In this document: positions 58,687-64,000 of the stretch, piece after piece
How the letters are laid out: each line of letters begins with the position of its first letter
Position numbering within the stretch: position 1 is the stretch's first letter
NCBI RefSeq assembly: GCF_024703995.1
Contig: NZ_JAMXQV010000029.1
Span: forward strand, 78,435-142,434
DNA length: 64,000 bases
Origin: Amycolatopsis iheyensis
Lineage (GTDB): Bacteria > Actinomycetota > Actinomycetes > Mycobacteriales > Pseudonocardiaceae
Direction: 5' to 3'
Translations under genes and position numbers: made by a program
Notes under the pieces: model-generated
What the model saw: the letters and a program-made list of their open reading frames with translations, nothing else
Databases searched by the model: none
Told to the model about the DNA's origin: nothing

Positions 58687-59430
58687 ATGGGAACCACCGC
58701 CGAGGAGCCGCCGGACGCCGTGCTGCTCGCCGCCCTCCGCGCGGGTGACCTCGACGCCGGTGGCGCCCTGTTCCGCCGGCACGCCGAGCCGCTGCGCCGG
58801 ATCGCGGCGGCGTGGGCGCGGCAGCCCGCGGAAGGCGACGACCTGGTGGCCGAGACGTTCACCCGGGTGCTGGCGGTCGTGTGCGCGGGCGGCGGGCCGG
58901 ACGGGGACCTCCGGCCGTACCTGGTTGTGACGATGCGAAACCTGGTGTCACGGTGGGGACGGCAGCGCAGCCGCGTCGAGCTGTGCGAGACGGTCCCCGA
59001 GCCGGCCGCGAGCGGCGCTGACGAGCTGGCCCTGCACCGGTCGCACGAGCGGCTCGTGTGGACGGCCTACTGCACCTTGCCAGGCCGCTGGCGGACAGTG
59101 CTCTGGCGCACCGAGGCCGAGGGCGACACCCCGACGGAGGCGGCGCCGCTGCTGGGGCTGACGCCGAACAGCGTCGCGGCGCTGGCGATGCGGGCGAGGG
59201 AGGGGCTGCGGCAGGCGTACCTGCAGGTCCAGGTGCCGGAGGCGCAGGAGCCGGTGTGCCGGGAGCCTCGCCGCCGGATGGGCGCGTGGGTCCGCGGCGG
59301 CTTGTCCCCGCGCCGGGCGAGCGTGATCGCGGACCACATCGCGGGCTGCGGTTCGTGCCGGTCGGTGGCGTCGGGCCTGGACGAGGCGAACCGCGAGCTC
59401 CCGGGCTCGGCCGCCCGCCTCACCAGCTGA
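58687..59430 (+). CDS. ECF sigma factor with fused zinc-finger tail
   Basis: 247 residues. Sigma2 region LFRRHAEPLRRIAAAWARQPAEGDDLVAETFTRVLAVV and sigma4 region LPGRWRTVLWRTEAEGDTPTEAAPLLGLTPNSVAALAMRAREGLRQAYL. The last 50 residues carry DHIAGCGSCRSVASGL, an HxxxCxxC pattern typical of anti-sigma zinc fingers, here on the same protein. ATG 58687 with CGGAG upstream. Autoregulated or redox-sensitive sigma factors of this type exist in actinobacteria. Partner anti-sigma is not seen. Confidence 0.9.
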   Translation: MGTTAEEPPDAVLLAALRAGDLDAGGALFRRHAEPLRRIAAAWARQPAEGDDLVAETFTRVLAVVCAGGGPDGDLRPYLVVTMRNLVSRWGRQRSRVELCETVPEPAASGADELALHRSHERLVWTAYCTLPGRWRTVLWRTEAEGDTPTEAAPLLGLTPNSVAALAMRAREGLRQAYLQVQVPEAQEPVCREPRRRMGAWVRGGLSPRRASVIADHIAGCGSCRSVASGLDEANRELPGSAARLTS

Positions 59431-59441
59431 GCGCGCCGCCG

Positions 59442-59459
59442 GGGTTGCGTCGAGGTTGC
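59442..59459 (+). promoter_or_regulatory. Site 1 of paired 18-bp motif
   Basis: GGGTTGCGTCGAGGTTGC, 52 bases before the GAF regulator start. It matches GGGTTGCCTCAAGGTTGC on the minus strand at 60691-60674 at 16 of 18 positions, suggesting a specific binding site. Confidence 0.7.
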
Positions 59460-59510
59460 CCCGACCCCGCTCCCCCGGGTTACCGTGAAGCCACGGCCCA
59501 GGAGGTGGCG

Positions 59511-60683
59511 GTGGACGAAGGAGTCTGCGCGGTCCGGCCCGGCACCGACGTGGCCGGGCACGCCCGGCTGCTCGCCGGCATCCACGACGCCGTCCTGGCC
59601 GGCCGGTCACCCCGGTCCGCGCCACGCCGGCTGGTCGAACGGTCCTGGCGGCGCGTCGCCGCCCAAGGCGTCGATCCCGACCGGCCGCCCGCACCCGATC
59701 CCCTGGACACCGCCGAGGTCGAACGGCGGCGGACGACCTGCCGCATCCACGAAGTCCTGCCGGAGCTGCGCGGCGCGCTGACGTCGGTCGCCGAGGACAC
59801 GAGTCACCTCATGGTCGTCACCGACGCCGACGGGGTCGTCCTGTGGCGCGAGGGCGCGCGTGGCGTGCGGCACCGGGCCGACTCGCTCGGCTTCACCGAG
59901 GGCGCCACCTGGTCCGAGCCCGCGATCGGGACGAACGCGATCGGCACCGCGCTGGCCGAGGCCGCGCCGGTGCAGATGTTCGCGGCCGAGCACTTCGTGC
60001 GCTCGCACCACGCCTGGGCCTGCACCGCCTACCCCGTGCACGACCCGCGGACCGGTGAGCTGCTCGGCATCGTCGACGTCAGCGGGCCGGCCGAAACGGT
60101 CCACCCGATGACGGTCGCCCTGGTCGGGACGTCGGTGCGGCTCGCCGAAGCCGTTTTGCGGCAGCGTCACGAAGCCCGGCTCGAAGCCCTTCGGCAGCTC
60201 TCGGGTCCGTTGCTGCGCGGCCCCGGTCTCGTCGTCGACGACCACGGCTGGGTCGCGGCACTCAGCGGGGTCGCCGGGATCGACCGGGTCGCCGCGCCCC
60301 GGCCCGGCGTGCCGGTCGCCGTCCGCGGCGTCGGGGCGTGCGAGCCGGAGCCCGTGCCGGGCGGCTGGCTGCTGCGGCCGAGCCGGCGCGAGGCCCTGAA
60401 GCTCACCCTCGAGTTCGACCCGCCCCGCGCGATCGTCGAAGGGTCCGCGCGGTGGACGCACCCGCTCGGGAACCGGCAGGCGGACCTGCTGCGGCTGATC
60501 GCGACCGCGGGCCCGGCCGGGGTGTCGGCCGCGCAGCTTTCGGAGGCGCTCTACTGCGACCGCACGCACCTGGTGACCGTGCGCGCCGAGCTGTCACGGC
60601 TGCGCAAGCTGGTCGGCGGTTTGCTGCTGGCGCGGCCGTACCGGATCGCGCCGGACGTCGACGTCGTGCTGATGCAACCTTGA
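59511..60683 (+). CDS. GAF-domain transcriptional regulator
   Basis: 390 residues from GTG 59511 with GGAGG 5 bases upstream. N-terminal AcoR-like segment (VERSWRRVAAQGVDPDRPP), a GAF sensor (TDADGVVLWREG...GTNAIGTALAE, HAWACTAYPVHDPRTGELLGIVDVSGP), and a C-terminal winged-helix (NRQADLLRLIATAGPAGVSAAQLSEALYCDRTHLVTVRAELSRLRKLVG) in place of a Fis domain. It lacks an AAA+ region, so does not need sigma54. It probably activates the flavin monooxygenase immediately downstream, using the paired 18-bp sites. Confidence 0.9.
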   Translation: MDEGVCAVRPGTDVAGHARLLAGIHDAVLAGRSPRSAPRRLVERSWRRVAAQGVDPDRPPAPDPLDTAEVERRRTTCRIHEVLPELRGALTSVAEDTSHLMVVTDADGVVLWREGARGVRHRADSLGFTEGATWSEPAIGTNAIGTALAEAAPVQMFAAEHFVRSHHAWACTAYPVHDPRTGELLGIVDVSGPAETVHPMTVALVGTSVRLAEAVLRQRHEARLEALRQLSGPLLRGPGLVVDDHGWVAALSGVAGIDRVAAPRPGVPVAVRGVGACEPEPVPGGWLLRPSRREALKLTLEFDPPRAIVEGSARWTHPLGNRQADLLRLIATAGPAGVSAAQLSEALYCDRTHLVTVRAELSRLRKLVGGLLLARPYRIAPDVDVVLMQP

Positions 60684-60691
60684 GGCAACCC
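60674..60691 (-). promoter_or_regulatory. Site 2 of paired 18-bp motif
   Basis: GCAACCTTGAGGCAACCC; read on the minus strand this is the partner of the site at 59442-59459. It overlaps the end of the GAF gene (its last codons ATG CAA CCT TGA) and lies about 80 bases before the flavin monooxygenase start. Confidence 0.7.
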
Positions 60692-60771
60692 TTTCGCGGC
60701 CGGGCCGGCCGGGGTTGGCTGCGCTGAACGCGCCGCCGACGAAGACGGTGCCCGAACGGGGAGGTCCGCTC

Positions 60772-62577
60772 ATGACCCAGACCCTCGAACCGGCCGCGGC
60801 CGTCGGTGCCAGGCAGCGCGTCGACGCCTGGCTCGCCGACTTCGAGGCCGCGCTCGCGGCCCGGGACGCCGATCGGGCCGCGGCCCTCTTCGCGACGACG
60901 TCGTTCTGGCGCGACCTGGTGGCGTTCACCTGGAACCTGAAGACGGTCGAAAACCGCGACGGCGTCAAGGATCTGCTGCTGGCCACGATGGACAGCACCG
61001 ACGCGACCGGCTTCCACGCGACCGAGGAGCCGACCGAGGCCGACGGGATCGTGGAGGCGTGGATCGGCTTCGAGACGGCGGCCGGCCGGGCTCGCGGGCA
61101 CCTGCGCCTGAACGACGAAGGCGCGTTCACGTTCCTGACGACGCTGTACGAGCTGAAGGGCCACGAGGAGCCCCTGGGTACGGCCCGGCCGATGGGCGCG
61201 GAGCACGGCGCCAACCCGGACCGCGTCACGTGGGCGGAGGCGAGGCAGGCGGAGGAGTCGTTCGGGACCACCCGCCAGCCGTTCGTGGTGGTGATCGGCG
61301 GCGGCCAGGGCGGCATCGCCCTCGGCGCCCGGCTGCGTCAGCTCGGCGTGCCCCACGTGGTCGTCGACCGGCACGCCCGGCCGGGAGACCAGTGGCGGGG
61401 CCGGTACAAGTCGCTGTGCCTGCACGACCCGGTCTGGTACGACCACCTGCCGTACCTGGACTTCCCACGCAACTGGCCGGTGTTCGCCCCGAAGGACAAG
61501 ATCGCGGACTGGCTGGAGATGTACACGAAGGTCATGGAGGTGACGTACTGGTCGTCGACGACGTGCAAGAGCGCGTCGTACGAAGACGGCGAGTGGACGG
61601 TGGTCCTGGACCGCGACGGCACCGAGGTGGTCTTGCGCCCGAAGCAGCTGGTGCTGGCGACGGGCATGTCGGGCAAGCCGAACATCCCGTCGCTGCCGGG
61701 CCAGGACCAGTTCCGCGGAGAGCAGCACCACAGCTCCCAGCACCCGGGCCCGGACGCCTACCGCGGCAAGAAGGCGGTGGTCATCGGCTCGAACAACTCG
61801 GCGTTCGACATCTGCGGGGCGCTGTGGGAGACGGGCGCGGACGTGACGATGGTCCAGCGCAGTTCGACGCACATCGTGAAGTCGGCGTCGTTGATGGACC
61901 TGGGCTTGGGCGACCTGTATTCGGAGCGCGCACTGGCGGCGGGGATGACGACGCAGAAGGCGGACCTGACGTTCGCGTCGTTGCCGTACCGCATCATGCA
62001 CGAGTTCCAGCAGCCGGTGTACGCGGCGATCAAGGAGCGTGACGAGGAGTTCTACGCGCGCCTGGAGCAGGCGGGTTTCCGCCACGACTGGGGAGACGAC
62101 GACTCGGGGTTGTTCATGAAGTACCTGCGCCGGGGCTCGGGTTACTACATCGACGTGGGCGCGGCGGACCTGGTGGCCGACGGCTCGGTGAAGCTGGCGC
62201 ACGGCCAGGTGGAGTCGCTGACCTCGACGTCGGTGGTGCTGTCGGACGGTACGGAGCTGCCGGCGGACCTGGTGGTGTACGCGACGGGGTACGGATCGAT
62301 GAACGGCTGGGCGGCGGATCTGATCAGCCAGGAGGTCGCGGACAAGGTGGGCAAGGTGTGGGGCCTGGGCTCGGACACGACGAAGGACCCGGGACCGTGG
62401 GAGGGCGAGCAGCGGAACATGTGGAAGCCGACTCAGCAGGAGGGGTTGTGGTTTCATGGGGGGAATCTGCATCAGTCTCGGCATTATTCGCTTTATCTGG
62501 CTTTGCAGTTGAAGGCTCGTGCTGAGGGGATTCCTACGCCTGTTTATGGGTTGCAGGAGGTGCATCATCTGGCTTAG
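60772..62577 (+). CDS. Flavin-containing monooxygenase with NTF2-like domain
   Basis: 601 residues. About 1-130 form an NTF2/SnoaL-like domain (AWLADFEAALAARDADRAAALFATTSFWRDLVAF). The FMO part has FAD loop VVVIGGGQGGIALGARL, KSLCLHDPVWYDHLPYLDFPRNWPVF, the FMO/BVMO fingerprint FRGEQHHSSQHP, a degenerate NADPH loop VVIGSNNSAFDI and LVVYATGYGS. It oxygenates a small amine, ketone or sulfur compound. ATG 60772 with GGGGAGG. The last 45 codons use T/G-rich third positions, unlike the rest. Confidence 0.93.
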   Translation: MTQTLEPAAAVGARQRVDAWLADFEAALAARDADRAAALFATTSFWRDLVAFTWNLKTVENRDGVKDLLLATMDSTDATGFHATEEPTEADGIVEAWIGFETAAGRARGHLRLNDEGAFTFLTTLYELKGHEEPLGTARPMGAEHGANPDRVTWAEARQAEESFGTTRQPFVVVIGGGQGGIALGARLRQLGVPHVVVDRHARPGDQWRGRYKSLCLHDPVWYDHLPYLDFPRNWPVFAPKDKIADWLEMYTKVMEVTYWSSTTCKSASYEDGEWTVVLDRDGTEVVLRPKQLVLATGMSGKPNIPSLPGQDQFRGEQHHSSQHPGPDAYRGKKAVVIGSNNSAFDICGALWETGADVTMVQRSSTHIVKSASLMDLGLGDLYSERALAAGMTTQKADLTFASLPYRIMHEFQQPVYAAIKERDEEFYARLEQAGFRHDWGDDDSGLFMKYLRRGSGYYIDVGAADLVADGSVKLAHGQVESLTSTSVVLSDGTELPADLVVYATGYGSMNGWAADLISQEVADKVGKVWGLGSDTTKDPGPWEGEQRNMWKPTQQEGLWFHGGNLHQSRHYSLYLALQLKARAEGIPTPVYGLQEVHHLA

Positions 62578-62944
62578 CCGGCTGCTTTGGCTGGGGTGTC
62601 TGGGGTCCGGACGGCTCGGCTGAGTGGGGTTGTCCTCGCCCGGCCGAGTCTTGGCGGATCTGCTGTGCCGGCTTGTGGTTGCGGCGGGATCGCGCTGTGC
62701 TCGGCTGGGGTGGGGTGAAGTGCCTGTCGAAAGCGGCGTGGATGGCTGCCGCCGGCAGCTTTCCGCCTGGGTGAGGTGAAGCCGCCCGCCTGCGCTGGGG
62801 TGGGAGTGCAGGTGCCTGGTGCGAGTGGCTGCGGCGGGATTCGATCGCGGTGTGCTCGGCCGAGGTGGGGTGAATTGCCACTCCGAGACGGCGTGGATGG
62901 GTGCCGCCAACGGCGGCGGGATGAAATCGGCTGGATCGCGCTGT
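62578..62944. repeat. Intergenic region with 150-bp-spaced direct repeat
   Basis: A non-coding G/T-rich stretch after the flavin monooxygenase. The block beginning GCGGCGGGAT at 62681 recurs at 62831, with similar sequence following both (CTGTGCTCGGC/GTGTGCTCGGC, GGTGGGGTGAA, GGCGTGGATGG), giving a diverged direct repeat of about 100 bp at a 150-bp spacing. Confidence 0.65.
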
Positions 62945-63420
62945 GATCCGCCGGGGCGGGAACCGGTTGACTGCACCGGTGCCGGATGACGAAGCACGCT
63001 CGGCCGCACTGCGACCCGCCGGGACGGGACCCGTTGGCTACGCCAGTGCTCGATAGCGAAGCACGCTCGGCCGCACTGCGACCCGCCGGAGCGGAACCGG
63101 TTGACTGCACCGGTGCCGGATGACGAAGCGCGCTCGGCCGCACTGCGATCCGCCGGGACGGGAACGAGTTGACTGCGCCAGTGCTCGATGGCAGGCGCGC
63201 TGGGCCGCGCTGTGATCCGCCGGGGCGGGAACCGATTGGCTGCGCCGGTGCTCGATGGCGAAGCACGCTCGGCCGCACTGCGATCCGCCCAGGCGCAACC
63301 AGTTGGCTGCGCCGGTGCTCGATGGTGAGGCGCCCTGGGCCGCGCTGCGATCCGCCGGGACGGGAACCGATTGGCTGCGCTCGGCGAGGCGCGGTGGGCC
63401 GCGCTGCGGTCTGCCAGGCT
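62945..63420. repeat. 67-bp imperfect tandem repeat array
   Basis: Seven units start at 62945, 63013, 63080, 63147, 63214, 63282 and 63349 (lengths 68, 67, 67, 67, 68, 67, 59), followed by a degenerate fragment at 63408. Each begins GAYCCGCCGGRRCGGGAACC, passes GTTGRCTGC and GGTGCTCGAT, and ends GGCCGCRCTGC. The period is not a multiple of three and no ORF with coding character covers it, so it is a non-coding minisatellite. Function unknown. Confidence 0.85.
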
Positions 63421-63438
63421 GTTGTGGGCGTGGGTGTA

Positions 63439-63463
63439 GGCCCGTAGCCGGTGGCTGCGGGCC
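63439..63463 (-). terminator. Hairpin after HNH gene
   Basis: GGCCCGTAGCC (63439-63449) pairs with GGCTGCGGGCC (63453-63463) with one T-G wobble and a 3-base loop, 19 bases beyond the HNH stop. Confidence 0.6.
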
Positions 63464-63481
63464 TGTCCCGTGTTCGGTTGT

Positions 63482-64000
63482 TCAGGCTGCGGTGGGTATG
63501 GGTTGGTGGAGGTTGTTGCGCCGGGGTTGTCGGCGCTTGTCCAACCAGACCGGCGGTAAGAACTCTGGAAGCCCATCGGCCGCGATGCGGACTTCCCAGC
63601 CGGAGCGGTGCAGGAGCCGGTGGTGGTGGGCGCACATCAACGCCAGGTTGTGCAGGTCGGTGGGGCCGCCGTCGGCCCAGTGCCGGATGTGGTGACCCTG
63701 GCAATGCCGTGGTGGGCGGTGGCAGCCGGGGAAGGCGCAGCCGCGGTCACGCAGGTAGAGGGCGTTGCGGAGGTTGGTGGGGATCAGGCGACGGGCGCGG
63801 CCCAGGTCCAGCGGGGCGCTGGCGCTGTCCAGGACGGCGGGGATGAGTTTGCAGTCGCAGGCGTGGATCCGGGCTTCGGCCGCGCTCAGGGTGCCGGTGT
63901 CGCCGAGCAGGGCGGTGCCGAGGCCGGAGGTCAGGTTCTGCAGGGGGATGGTGACCATGACGTGGGCTCGTTCGCCGGCTTGGGTGGGCAGGTCGGGGGT
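63482..64000 (-). CDS. DUF222/13E12-type HNH endonuclease, 5' end outside window
   Basis: The last 173 codons are visible, and the frame runs off the right edge. The HNH motif is GHHIRHWADGGPTDLHNLALMCAHHHRLLH with the preceding cysteine pair RGCAFPGCHRPP that binds a structural zinc, a pattern of the REP13E12/DUF222 family, which is repeated in actinobacterial genomes and may be mobile. The N-terminal DUF222 domain should lie to the right. TGA is at 63482-63484; the hairpin at 63439-63463 follows. Confidence 0.9.
   Translation of the reverse strand, partial: TPDLPTQAGERAHVMVTIPLQNLTSGLGTALLGDTGTLSAAEARIHACDCKLIPAVLDSASAPLDLGRARRLIPTNLRNALYLRDRGCAFPGCHRPPRHCQGHHIRHWADGGPTDLHNLALMCAHHHRLLHRSGWEVRIAADGLPEFLPPVWLDKRRQPRRNNLHQPIPTAA

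Noticed and set aside
62945..63420. CRISPR array
   Set aside because: Units are 67 bp with diverged sequence throughout, without unique spacers, and no cas genes are near.
60403..63576. Long minus-strand frame across the flavin monooxygenase and repeat array
   Set aside because: The protein is low-complexity and anti-sense to well-supported genes.

Overview
The window is high-GC actinobacterial DNA, most likely from Amycolatopsis or a close relative in the Pseudonocardiaceae. This is inferred from several things: very strong G/C third-codon preference; many GTG and TTG starts; 1-4 base overlaps between operon partners; promoters that appear leaderless; a CsxA-like chitosan exo-hydrolase; a 13E12-type HNH protein; and F420- and GAF-regulator families typical of the group. 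No rRNA, tRNA, CRISPR array, transposase or prophage was found. About 62 protein-coding genes were called, most of them ordinary chromosomal catabolic, regulatory and transport genes.

Region by region. 1-2.9 kb: an arsenic operon (arsR, a truncated acr3, a 66-residue membrane protein, arsC, an MFS transporter) opposite arsI, with an AT-rich divergent operator. 2.9-8.6 kb: a GNAT remnant, a secreted protein, an F420-type Ddn-family enzyme, a RibD-type reductase, an AlkB-like dioxygenase behind a LexA box, a DUF1152 protein, a P450 and a DUF6461-like protein. 8.6-14.2 kb: a secreted PNGase A-like protein, a large STAND-type ATPase and an OGG-fold protein. 14.1-17.6 kb: a DrrAB-type exporter with an FMN reductase, divergent from a LacI regulator with a perfect operator palindrome. 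17.6-20.1 kb: small membrane proteins, an MFS transporter and a DUF4279 protein. 20.1-26.6 kb: an amino-sugar module (APC permease, secreted GH2 exo-glucosaminidase-like enzyme, ROK kinase) opposite a ROK repressor. 26.6-33.4 kb: a DHA2 exporter with TetR, a snapalysin, and an APC permease/TetR/P1 aminopeptidase group. 33.4-36.8 kb: a secreted alpha/beta hydrolase, and TetR/class II aldolase/PfkB kinase.

36.8-39.3 kb: a bacterial NLR-like protein (RHIM-like N-terminal motif, DUF4062, NB-ARC, TPRs). 39.4-46.1 kb: a tightly coupled seven-gene catabolic cluster (double AsnC regulator, cyclic-imidase-type deacetylase, MHS transporter, SDR, ApbA reductase, M20 hydrolase, flavin-type oxidase). 46.1-50.1 kb: an AurF-like diiron enzyme with its own fused ferredoxin/ferredoxin reductase, an AraC regulator and a TSUP permease. 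50.2-54.9 kb: a HAMP adenylate cyclase, a zinc dehydrogenase, and a V8/trypsin-like protease fused to a NUC1 nuclease. 54.9-60.7 kb: an aromatic-type FAD monooxygenase, a GntR/VOC divergent pair, TerC, an ECF sigma factor with a fused zinc-finger tail, and a GAF regulator. 60.8-64 kb: a flavin monooxygenase, a 67-bp tandem-repeat array and a partial HNH endonuclease.

The best candidates for something new are the NLR with an amyloid-type motif, the protease-nuclease fusion, the imide/amide operon, the glucosaminidase operon that uses an APC permease, and several unusually clear regulatory sites. These sites are a LexA box before the AlkB-like gene, a single palindrome carrying both -10 boxes of a divergent pair, and a paired 18-bp motif flanking the GAF regulator.
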